NCBI GenBank assembly: GCA_005773095.1 | Contig: SXHT01000141.1 | Span: 1-24,628, forward strand | Length of the DNA stretch: 24,628 nt | Reading direction: 5' to 3' | DNA from: Planctomycetaceae bacterium | Lineage (GTDB): Bacteria > Planctomycetota > Planctomycetia > Pirellulales > PALSA-1355 | In this document: piece by piece, positions 1-6,434 of the stretch | Position numbering within the stretch: position 1 is the first letter of the stretch | Layout: each line of letters starts with the position of its first letter | The notes under the pieces: generated by a model | Seen by the model: the letters and a program-made list of their open reading frames with translations, nothing else | Databases searched by the model: none | What the model was told of the DNA's origin: nothing | Program-made: the position numbers and the translations under genes

Positions 1-448
1 CGCGCTGACGATCGGCACGCGCGATGGCGCCACGATCGAAATGGCCGAGGAAGCCGGCGAAGAGAATTTCTTCCTCTTTGGCCTGACTGCCCAGCAGGTC
101 GCTGATAGCCGCGGATACTACAGTTCGCGCTGGCACTACGAGAATGAGCCGGAGACCCGCGCAGCGCTCGATCTGATCTTCAATGACCACTTCAGCCAGC
201 AAGAGCCGGGCCTTTTCTCGCCCATCCGCGAGACGTTGCTCGACCGCGGTGATTTTTTCATGCACCTGGCCGATTTGACTGCTTACGCCCAGGCGCAGGA
301 GCGACTGGGCCGACTTTACGCCGACCCCGACGCTTGGACTCGCAAGGCGATCATCAACGTTGCCACCTCCGGCAAGTTCTCCAGCGACCGCACGATTTAC
401 GAGTACGCGGCCGAAATTTGGAACGCAACTCCGTGTCCGGTTAATTAG
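1..448 (+). CDS. glgP: Glycogen/alpha-glucan phosphorylase, C-terminal fragment (5' end outside window)
   Basis: This is the 3' end of a glycogen phosphorylase gene, which releases glucose 1-phosphate from storage glucans in the cytoplasm. The open frame runs in from the window edge. Its first complete codons give TIGTRDGATIEMAEE followed by GEENFFLFG, the strongly conserved C-terminal region of the GT35 phosphorylases around the pyridoxal-phosphate site. About 149 residues are visible, ending in a TAG stop; the family is normally over 800 residues, so most of the gene lies outside. The tail (WTRKAIINVATSGKFSSDRTI, then YAAEIW) matches the usual end of the family. The SulP-like gene starts 36 bases downstream on the same strand. 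The family call is secure; choosing glycogen over maltodextrin as substrate is an inference. Confidence 0.93.
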   Translation, partial: ALTIGTRDGATIEMAEEAGEENFFLFGLTAQQVADSRGYYSSRWHYENEPETRAALDLIFNDHFSQQEPGLFSPIRETLLDRGDFFMHLADLTAYAQAQERLGRLYADPDAWTRKAIINVATSGKFSSDRTIYEYAAEIWNATPCPVN

Positions 449-484
449 CTTTCCCACTCACCTTCCAGGTAAGATACCGATTCC

Positions 485-1531
485 TTGGCGATCACGAAAT
501 CGGACAACTCGCCCGCCGCTCGGTGGAGTTCAAAGCTGCCATTCTCGCAGTGGCTTGAAAGCTATCATCGCGAATGGCTCACCAGCGATGTTATCGCAGG
601 CGTGACCCTGGCGGCCTACGCGATTCCTGTGTCGTTGGCCTGTTTCCTGCTGTCGTACATCGAAAGCATTTCCGCCGCCCGCGCGCTGGCAGCTAAGAAC
701 GGCTATGAGGTGGACCCACGACAGGAGTTGCTGGCGATTGGAGCAGCCAACTTCGCCGTGGCATTTGGCCAGGGCTTTCCCGTGGCCGGCGGCCTTTCGC
801 AGTCGGCAGTCAACGACAAGGCAGGCGCGCGTTCGCGATTGTCGCTCGTGATCGCCTCAGTCACCTTGGGAGTGTGTCTGGTTTACTTGACGGATTTGCT
901 GCGGAACTTGCCGACCGTGGTGCTGGCCTCGGTGGTGCTGGTCGCCGTGCGGGGTCTGATTGACATATCGGCATTGCGGCGGCTTCGCGAAGTCAGCCGC
1001 TTGGAATTCAGAATCTCGATGGTTGCCTTCGTGGGAGTCTTATTGCTGGGCATTCTCAAGGGAGTTCTGCTGGCTGCGATCGTCTCACTGCTGATGTTGA
1101 TCACCGCGGCGGCGCGGCCCAATGTCGCGGTCCTCGGTCGTATTCCCGGTTCAAGGCGATTCTCCGACATCGCACGTCACCCAGACAATGAAGCGATTCC
1201 GGGTGTACTGATCTTTCGCGTGGAAGCCTCATTGCTTTATTTCAATACTGATCATGTACGCCAGGTCGTATGGGATAAAATTCAATCGTCGATGCCGTTA
1301 CGGCTCGTCGTGTGCGATCTGTCCAATTCGCCGTATGTTGACGTCGCTGGTGCGCGTTTTCTTACAGGCCTGCAGAAAGACCTTGCCGAGCGCGGTGTCG
1401 CGCTCCGCCTGGCGGAAGCTCGTTCCCAGGTGCGCGACCTATTGCGGGCAGAGGGTCTGGAAGAGAGAATCGGCTACTTCGGTCGCCATCTTTCGGTGGA
1501 CCAGGTGATTTCCGAACACCAACAAACGTAA
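485..1531 (+). CDS. SulP-family anion transporter with STAS domain, missing the middle of its membrane domain
   Basis: The 348-residue product belongs to the SulP (SLC26-like) family of sulfate/bicarbonate-type transporters, normally about 500-570 residues. Residues 33-52 are the usual first helix region (DVIAGVTLAAYAIPVSLA). At about residue 52 (base 640) the sequence jumps to a much later helix (CFLLSYIESISAARALAAKN) and then follows the family normally: the GFPVAGGLSQSAVND loop near 98-111, further helices to about 215, and a cytoplasmic STAS domain from about 235 to 345. Roughly 200 residues of the transport core seem to be gone in frame. The start is a TTG; no ATG is available near the conserved N-terminus and no strong ribosome binding site is visible. 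Family membership is secure. The product is probably not a working transporter unless the deletion is an assembly error. Confidence 0.85.
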   Translation: MAITKSDNSPAARWSSKLPFSQWLESYHREWLTSDVIAGVTLAAYAIPVSLACFLLSYIESISAARALAAKNGYEVDPRQELLAIGAANFAVAFGQGFPVAGGLSQSAVNDKAGARSRLSLVIASVTLGVCLVYLTDLLRNLPTVVLASVVLVAVRGLIDISALRRLREVSRLEFRISMVAFVGVLLLGILKGVLLAAIVSLLMLITAAARPNVAVLGRIPGSRRFSDIARHPDNEAIPGVLIFRVEASLLYFNTDHVRQVVWDKIQSSMPLRLVVCDLSNSPYVDVAGARFLTGLQKDLAERGVALRLAEARSQVRDLLRAEGLEERIGYFGRHLSVDQVISEHQQT

Positions 1532-2037
1532 CCAAGCGCGCCAATGGTCGGCCGCTACATCAGATTCTGCTAATTTTTCACACGTTTGAATTCCGAAGCG
1601 AACGCAACCCACGCCCCGCGGATCTCGAAGCCGCACAGCAGGGTATCCTGTTGGGTCATTCCGACCAACGAGGAGCTCATGATCGCTCAGCACACCAGCT
1701 CGCTGCTCGACCTGCAATGACAGCGGGCGGCAAACAACACCTACCAGAGGGCAACCTATGCGACCGGAAACCTGGCAGCGACAGACCGCCACCAGGATGG
1801 GCCTGGAATCGACCTTTCGCCCCCGCGGCCGACCGAGAAGACATCCGGACATCTGACGGACCCCCTTCCTGGAAATATATAGTCATGTCCCCGTTTATTC
1901 AATCCAGGATGCACTTTGTGATCATCCGGGTCAATCGGCTAAACTGCTGCTTGCCTGGTGAAACGGAGTCGAGCTCTGCGGGGACGCAACTCGAGAAGGG
2001 ATCATCAGGCCGAAGGGCGCGTCAATGACGCCTGGCT

Positions 2038-2065
2038 GCTCTGGCGAATTCAACAGCGCCAGAGC
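2038..2065 (+). terminator. Possible transcription terminator hairpin
   Basis: GCTCTGGCG and CGCCAGAGC form a perfect 9-bp stem around a 10-base loop. They are followed by GCCCTTTGTTCT, which is only weakly T-rich. It lies 500 bases after the SulP-like gene and 300 before the sugar cassette. It could end readthrough, but the poor T-tract keeps confidence low. Confidence 0.35.
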
Positions 2066-2260
2066 GCCCTTTGTTCTGCTCAGCATTGAACGCCCGGGCG
2101 ATGCCTGAAAAATCCAACCCTCCCCATGATCAACCGCTGACACTGCCCACAAATTCTGCTGAAGACCCTTCTTTTTTTGTGGGTTTGTGTCAAAGTAGCA
2201 CCATACGCTCACCGGTCATGGTTGGTGGCGGAGCCTATACGCATATTCAACAAGATGACC

Positions 2261-2339
2261 AGCATAACACAGAGGCGCAAAGGAAAAGCAAGAGCAGGCT
2301 TGTATTCTCCGGTTTTTCTCTGCGCCTCTGTGTTATGCT
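2261..2339. repeat. Long inverted repeat (hairpin) before the isomerase gene
   Basis: The left arm (2261-2287) starts AGCATAACACAGAGGCGCA. The right arm (2312-2339) is its near-perfect complement and ends GTGTTATGCTT. About 27 bases pair with few mismatches around a 24-base loop. The repeat ends about 17 bases before the AAGGAGG ribosome binding site of the isomerase gene. Palindromes of this 'cacagaggcgca' kind are, to my knowledge, dispersed in many environmental bacterial genomes, so a mobile palindromic element is likely. Its place in the leader would also put a strong RNA hairpin in the transcript. Confidence 0.8.
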
Positions 2340-2355
2340 TTTTGGCAGCAGGTAC

Positions 2356-2362
2356 AAGGAGG
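2356..2362 (+). promoter_or_regulatory. Strong ribosome binding site that fixes the isomerase start
   Basis: AAGGAGG lies five bases before the ATG at 2368. It selects this start over the ATG at 2071, which would place a 99-residue tail containing the translated hairpin in front of the conserved domain. Confidence 0.85.
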
Positions 2363-2367
2363 CCACA

Positions 2368-3837
2368 ATGACAACCACACGCGTCACCAGGCACCGCGCC
2401 CGTGTCGGCGTCTTCGGGATCGGCCTGGCCGCGTACTGGCCGCAGTTTGCCGGACTGCGCGATCTGCTGGTCGGCTATCAGCAGGAGGTGGAACGGCGCA
2501 TCGCCGCGTTCGGCGCCGAAATGGTCTCGGCCGGCCTGGTGGATAGTGCCCCAGCAGCGCAGGCGGCCGGGGACCTCTTTGCTGCCCATAATGTGGATCT
2601 GATCGTCTGCTATGTGGGCACCTACGCGACATCGTCGCAAGTGCTGCCGGCGGTGCAGCGGCGGCGAGCGCCGGTGCTGGTTCTAAACCTGCAGCCGGTC
2701 CCGTCCATGGACTATCCCAATACCGACACCGGTGCATGGCTTGCCAACTGCTGCGCCTGCTGCGTGCCGGAGATTGCCAATGCCTTTGCCCGCAGCCGCA
2801 TCCACTTCAACGTGGTATCGGGGCTGCTTTTTCCTGCGGAGGGGAACGCGGCGCAATATTATACACGCGGCTGGCGGGAGATCGAGGAGTGGGTGCAAGC
2901 CGCAGGTGTGCTGCGTGCATTGTCCTACGCGCGAGTCGGCTTCCTGGGGCATACCTATCCGGGCATGCTCGACATGTACTCTGACTTCACCATGCACCAC
3001 GCGCAGCTCGGCACACATGTTGAGGTATTGGAGATGGACGATCTCCACGTGCGCGTCAAGGCGGCCACCGCATACGAAATCGCCGCCAAGATGGATGAGT
3101 TCCACAGCGTCTTCGAGATCGCCGCACCGGGGAAGGACAAGATTTCACAGCCGGTCACTGAGGAAGCCCTGCGTTGGTCAGCGACCGTGGCCGCGGGGCT
3201 GGACAACCTGGCGCGCGACTTCGCCCTCGATGGACTGACCTACTACTACCGCGGCCTTGGCGGCAACGAAAACGAAGAGCTGGGTGCTGCGCTGATCGTG
3301 GGCAATTCCCTGCTCACGGCGCGGGGCATTCCCGCGGCGGGTCAAGGCGACCTCAAGACCTGCATGGCCATGTTGATCCTGGATCGATTGGGCGCAGGCG
3401 GCTCCTACACCGAGTTCTACGCCATGGACTTCGACGAAGAGTTTATCCTCATGGGCCACGACGGGCCGGGGCACATTGCGATCAGCGCGGGCCGGCCCGT
3501 GCTCCGGGGGCTAGGGATCTTCCACGGCAAGCGCGGGTTTGGCTTGTCGGTGGAGTTCAACGTGAAGACGGGGCCGATTACGATCCTCGGCATGACCCAG
3601 ACAGCCGAAGGCCGGTTGAAGCTGCTGGCTGCCGAGGGCGAGTCGCTCCCCGGCAGCCGGCTGGAGATCGGCAACACCAACTCGCGGCTGCGCTTTGGCC
3701 TGGACCCAGCCGCGTTTATGGATCGGTGGTGCGAGCACGGGCCGACCCATCACGTGGCCTTGGGTGTGGGCCATCAGATTGGGAAAATCAGGAAACTGGC
3801 GCGGCTGCTGGGGCTGGAACTGGCAGTTGTGGGATAG
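2368..3837 (+). CDS. L-fucose/L-arabinose isomerase-family protein
   Basis: The 489-residue product belongs to the L-arabinose/L-fucose isomerase superfamily, cytoplasmic metal-dependent aldose-ketose isomerases of about 500 residues. The N-terminal fold is visible from VGVFGIGLAAYWPQF (13-27) and VDLIVCYVGTYATSS (76-90). In the C-terminal half, GQGDLKT (325-331), YTEFYAMDF (347-355), MGHDGPGHIA (362-371) and GPTHHVALGVGH (458-469) align with the E. coli AraA metal-site regions that carry E306, E333, H350 and H450. E349, H364 and H461/H462 are present, but the first position is Gln326 where the AraA pattern GEGD has Glu. The L-rhamnose mutarotase follows at once, which suggests use of an L-sugar or deoxysugar. 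The exact substrate cannot be read from the sequence. The start rests on a strong ribosome binding site. Confidence 0.82.
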   Translation: MTTTRVTRHRARVGVFGIGLAAYWPQFAGLRDLLVGYQQEVERRIAAFGAEMVSAGLVDSAPAAQAAGDLFAAHNVDLIVCYVGTYATSSQVLPAVQRRRAPVLVLNLQPVPSMDYPNTDTGAWLANCCACCVPEIANAFARSRIHFNVVSGLLFPAEGNAAQYYTRGWREIEEWVQAAGVLRALSYARVGFLGHTYPGMLDMYSDFTMHHAQLGTHVEVLEMDDLHVRVKAATAYEIAAKMDEFHSVFEIAAPGKDKISQPVTEEALRWSATVAAGLDNLARDFALDGLTYYYRGLGGNENEELGAALIVGNSLLTARGIPAAGQGDLKTCMAMLILDRLGAGGSYTEFYAMDFDEEFILMGHDGPGHIAISAGRPVLRGLGIFHGKRGFGLSVEFNVKTGPITILGMTQTAEGRLKLLAAEGESLPGSRLEIGNTNSRLRFGLDPAAFMDRWCEHGPTHHVALGVGHQIGKIRKLARLLGLELAVVG

Positions 3838-3844
3838 CAAAAAC

Positions 3845-3895
3845 AGGCACGAAGGGACACAAAGGGAACTGAGTGCTTCGTGTTTCTTCGTGCCT
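3845..3895. repeat. Inverted repeat before the mutarotase gene
   Basis: AGGCACGAAGGGACACAAAG (3845-3864) is complementary at 17 of 20 positions to CTTCGTGTTTCTTCGTGCCT (3876-3895), with an 11-base loop. It fills most of the gap between the isomerase stop and the mutarotase ribosome binding site (GGAGGG, 3915-3920). Its sequence differs from the hairpin before the isomerase, but its size class and position are the same. It is probably a second dispersed palindrome family. Confidence 0.75.
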
Positions 3896-3925
3896 TTGCG
3901 TCTTCGTGGCTACTGGAGGGAAACA

Positions 3926-4249
3926 ATGAACAGGATCGGCTTTGTACTCAAGGTAAGGCAAGACCGGATCGACGAATACAAGGCGCACCATCGCAAGGTG
4001 TGGCCGGAGATGTTGGCGGCGCTGCGTGAGGCAGGATGGCACAACTATTCGCTTTTCTTGCGCGCCGACGGGCTGCTCTTTGGCTATTTCGAGACGCCCC
4101 ATGACCTGGCTACGGCAACAGCTCAGATGGCAGCGACAGAGGTCAACACACGATGGCAGGAGTTTATGGCGCCTTTCTTCGAGTCGCCAGACAACGCGCG
4201 GCCAGACCAGATGCTGATGGAGCTGGAAGAGGTTTTTCACCTGGCGTAA
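3926..4249 (+). CDS. rhaM: L-rhamnose mutarotase
   Basis: The 107-residue protein interconverts alpha and beta anomers of L-rhamnose in the cytoplasm and has the normal length of the RhaM/YiiL family. Diagnostic stretches are EYKAHHRKVWPEMLAALREA (17-36), HNYSLFL (39-45) and the C-terminal region ending LMELEEVFHLA. His22 lines up with the catalytic His22 of the E. coli enzyme. The start at 3926 is preceded by GGAGGG; a longer frame begins at 3695 but would run through the isomerase gene and the hairpin. The gene forms a two-gene unit with the upstream isomerase, 88 bases apart. A related mutarotase acting on L-fucose is possible, but the RhaM-type motifs make rhamnose the better guess. Confidence 0.92.
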   Translation: MNRIGFVLKVRQDRIDEYKAHHRKVWPEMLAALREAGWHNYSLFLRADGLLFGYFETPHDLATATAQMAATEVNTRWQEFMAPFFESPDNARPDQMLMELEEVFHLA

Positions 4250-4260
4250 CGTCATCCTGA

Positions 4261-4374
4261 ATGCGTATCCTGCATGTCGACATCAGCCAGCAGAATGTAC
4301 AGATCTGCTCGCTCCCGGATCGACGCCGGCTGGGCCAACTCCCCAGCGCGCCAGGCCAACTTCCCCAACCGTAA
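4261..4374 (+). pseudogene. Possible remnant of a third cassette gene (N-terminus only)
   Basis: An ATG 11 bases after the mutarotase stop opens a 37-codon frame starting MRILHVDISQQNVQICSLPD. The first 20 residues read like a genuine N-terminal beta-strand pair, vaguely like the start of tungsten-containing aldehyde ferredoxin oxidoreductases. After that the sequence becomes Pro/Gln-rich and loses any resemblance. The REP-like element begins 20 bases later. This could be the stub of a gene that once followed rhaM and was cut by a rearrangement. It is a weak call resting on one short segment. Confidence 0.25.
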
Positions 4375-4393
4375 CCGTTCACGGGCCAAGAGA

Positions 4394-4494
4394 GGGGGAC
4401 AGGCACATTTTCCCGGGAACCACGTTGGAAAACCTCCTGCCAGAACCCTGCGCCTCTGGCGAATTCGTTGGGAAAATGAGCCAGTCCCCGGCCC
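4394..4494 (-). repeat. REP/MITE-like palindromic element, copy 1
   Basis: This is a roughly 100-bp element bounded by imperfect inverted ends. On the minus strand it begins GGGGACTGGCTCATTTTCC and finishes GGAAAATGTGCCTGTCCCC, which is the complement of GGGGACAGGCACATTTTCC. Near the second end it carries CCAACGTGGTTCCCGGGAAA. A related full copy lies at 17956-18053 and a right-half copy at 14534-14579. It sits just after the end of the EPS operon and before the sugar cassette, so it could also act as a bidirectional terminator. No transposase lies next to it. Confidence 0.8.
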
Positions 4495-4519
4495 TTGAAC
4501 GGTTGCTTCCGTGTTGTTA

Positions 4520-5569
4520 TCAGCGCGGAAAACGTGGCGTGCGGTGGCCATGACCGTTCGTCGACGGTGAAGCTCCCACGGCGATCGGCACGACGCGGCC
4601 GGCCAGATATTGCTCTTGAATCCAGGCAAACGTCTTGGCCATGCCATCGCGCAGACGGATCGAGGGTTCCCAGCCAAGATGCTGCTGAATCAGGGAATTA
4701 TCGCTGTTGCGTCCATTCACTCCCTTCGGAGCGTCGAGCTTATAGCTTCGCTCAAGCGCGACTCCCGCGATGTCTTCGGCGATGTCTACCAGTTGGTTGA
4801 TGGTCACCAGCTCGCTCGATCCGAGATTCAGCGGCTCCAGGATGTTGCTGTGCATGATCCGATCGATCCCCTGGATGCAATCGTCGATATACATGAAGCT
4901 TCGCGTCTGATTGCCATCGCCCCAGATCTCGATCTGATGCCTGCCGGACTCCAAGGCATGGATCACCTTGCGGCAAACGGCGGCCGGCGCCTTTTCTCGC
5001 CCGCCCTGCCACGTGCCGTGCGGGCCGTACACATTGTGAAACCGGGCCAGCCGTGTGCTCAGGCCAAAATCCTCGCGGAAGTGCCGGCACATTCGTTCGC
5101 TAAAGAGCTTTTCCCAGCCGTAGCCGTCCTCGGGCATTGCCGGATACGCGTCTTCCTCCTTGAGCGGCACCACGTTCGCATCGCGTTGTTTGTCGGCGTT
5201 GTAAACGCAAGCGCTCGATGCGTAAAAGAAGCGGTTGACGCCCGCCGCCTGCGCCTCGATCAGCAGGTTGGTGTTGATCAGCACCGAGAGCATACAGAGC
5301 GCTTTGTTATTCTCGATGAAGCCCATGCCACCCATGTCGGCGGCAAGATTGTACACCTCGCTTACGTCGCGGCACGCCAGCCGGCATTCGTCACGGTCTT
5401 TCAAGTCCGCTGAGAGGTTCTCGACGCCATCAAACAACTGATGCCATTCGTCGAAGGGTTTGATATCAACCGCGCGAATGTTGGTAAAACCGCGTCCACG
5501 CAAATCGGCGACCAGGTGGCCGCCGATGAATCCGCCGGCGCCGGCAATCAGAATAAGTGGATCGTTCAT
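4520..5569 (-). CDS. GDP-mannose 3,5-epimerase (extended SDR)
   Basis: The 349-residue protein closely follows the plant GDP-mannose 3',5'-epimerase pattern. This enzyme converts GDP-D-mannose to GDP-L-galactose and GDP-L-gulose. The N-terminal GAGGFIG (10-16) binds NAD(P). Diagnostic segments are NLAADMGGMGFI (74-85), FYASSACVY (115-123), DGYGWEKL (148-155), RFHNVYGPHGTWQGGREKAPAA (176-197), GDGNQTRSFMYIDDC and GVNGRNSDN. Ser119, Cys121, Tyr150, Lys154 and Lys193 fit the catalytic Ser, Cys, Tyr, Lys and Lys of the Arabidopsis enzyme. An AAGGAA site precedes the ATG. It is the last gene of the EPS operon, 46 bases after the glycosyltransferase, and probably supplies a rare L-sugar nucleotide. 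A relaxed SDR epimerase specificity cannot be ruled out. Confidence 0.88.
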   Translation of the reverse strand: MNDPLILIAGAGGFIGGHLVADLRGRGFTNIRAVDIKPFDEWHQLFDGVENLSADLKDRDECRLACRDVSEVYNLAADMGGMGFIENNKALCMLSVLINTNLLIEAQAAGVNRFFYASSACVYNADKQRDANVVPLKEEDAYPAMPEDGYGWEKLFSERMCRHFREDFGLSTRLARFHNVYGPHGTWQGGREKAPAAVCRKVIHALESGRHQIEIWGDGNQTRSFMYIDDCIQGIDRIMHSNILEPLNLGSSELVTINQLVDIAEDIAGVALERSYKLDAPKGVNGRNSDNSLIQQHLGWEPSIRLRDGMAKTFAWIQEQYLAGRVVPIAVGASPSTNGHGHRTPRFPR

Positions 5570-5615
5570 GGCAAGGTTCCTTTCAGAGTGTCAAACGAAG
5601 TCGGTTTGCGAAGAA

Positions 5616-6434
5616 TCAACTTTTGATAACGGGCGATGGTGCGGCTTTGATATTGGGTCCCATCAATCGCGCGGATAAAAGCGCAGTGAGCAGCTTGCAA
5701 GCAAAAATGCTGTTGGTCACCAGGTATCGCTTCCAGAGGCGATGCGGTTCCTGGTAGAGACGGAAGATCCACTCCAGTCCGCGGCGCTGCATCCATTCTG
5801 GCGCCGAGGCCTTCACGCCCGCGTGAAAATCAAACGCTGCTCCCACGCAAACCTGCACGGCTTGAATTCGGTCGGCGTGGTCGGCGGCGAAATGGTCTTG
5901 CTTGGGGCAACCCAGGCCAATGAACACCAGAGCCGCGCCGCTGGCATTCACGCGTTGGACCATCGCGGCGTCTTCGTCGGCCGTCAGCGGACGAAACGGC
6001 GGGGACTCGGATCCGGCGATCTTTAGTCCTGGAAATTGGCTGAGCAGGTTTGCTTCGAGTGCTGCGAGCGTCCGCGGCGAGCTGCCGTAGAGGTAAATGG
6101 AAACGCCGTTGGCGGCGGCGCGACGGCACAGCTCCCACGTCAGCCGAGGGCCGTAAACGCGGTCGCTCAATCGCGCGCCGTGCAGCCAGTTGAGCGCCCA
6201 GCGCACCGGCTGTCCATCGGGTGTGACGATTGCGAAGCGATTGACCTTTTCCGCCAGCTCCGGTTGGCTCGCCGCCTCGACCAGCGCATGCACGGCAAAG
6301 GCCGAGACGACAGCGGGCGTACGGGTACGTGCCGCGTTGAGAACGGCGTCGCACGCCTCATCGTAGGTGGTGACGCTCACGCCAACGCCAAACACCTTGT
6401 GTTTCGCGGGCCAGGATAATGTGTTCGGATTCAT
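5616..6434 (-). CDS. WecG/TagA/CpsF-family glycosyltransferase (GT26)
   Basis: This 272-residue enzyme adds a sugar, typically N-acetylmannosamine or its uronic acid, to a lipid-linked sugar on the inner face of the membrane. Family motifs are FAIVTPDGQPVRWA (67-80), YLYGSSPRTL (114-123), FIGLGCPKQD (171-180), GAAFDFHAGVKASAPEW (198-214) and the RRGLEWIFRLYQEPHRLWKRY region (217-237). The chosen start at 6434 overlaps the stop of the upstream GT4 gene as ATGA and has GGAAAG before it. A longer frame from 6470 would overlap that gene by 40 bases. The C-terminal tail after about 240 is slightly longer than in many relatives and may lie along the membrane. Confidence 0.9.
   Translation of the reverse strand: MNPNTLSWPAKHKVFGVGVSVTTYDEACDAVLNAARTRTPAVVSAFAVHALVEAASQPELAEKVNRFAIVTPDGQPVRWALNWLHGARLSDRVYGPRLTWELCRRAAANGVSIYLYGSSPRTLAALEANLLSQFPGLKIAGSESPPFRPLTADEDAAMVQRVNASGAALVFIGLGCPKQDHFAADHADRIQAVQVCVGAAFDFHAGVKASAPEWMQRRGLEWIFRLYQEPHRLWKRYLVTNSIFACKLLTALLSARLMGPNIKAAPSPVIKS

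Larger units (their letters stand above)
1532..2367. other. Long intergenic region without a convincing gene
   Basis: This stretch separates the SulP-like gene from the sugar cassette. The open frames in it are short, overlap each other on both strands and show no recognisable protein features. A 13-codon frame at 1680-1721 (MIAQHTSSLLDLQ) follows a GAGGAG sequence but nothing else supports it. The region holds a 9-bp hairpin at 2038-2065 and a long inverted repeat at 2261-2339, listed separately. I see no tRNA. Confidence 0.6.

Noticed and set aside
2039..2051. The 13-mer CTCTGGCGAATTC shared with 4454-4466 inside the REP-like element
   Set aside because: In a 25-kb window a few shared 13-mers are expected by chance, and the flanks do not match.
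2071..2367. A 99-codon N-terminal extension of the isomerase
   Set aside because: It would translate the long inverted repeat and unrelated leader sequence. A strong ribosome binding site and the conserved N-terminus support the start at 2368.
4610..5413. A 267-codon plus-strand frame
   Set aside because: It is the antisense of the GDP-mannose epimerase gene, which has clear catalytic motifs.
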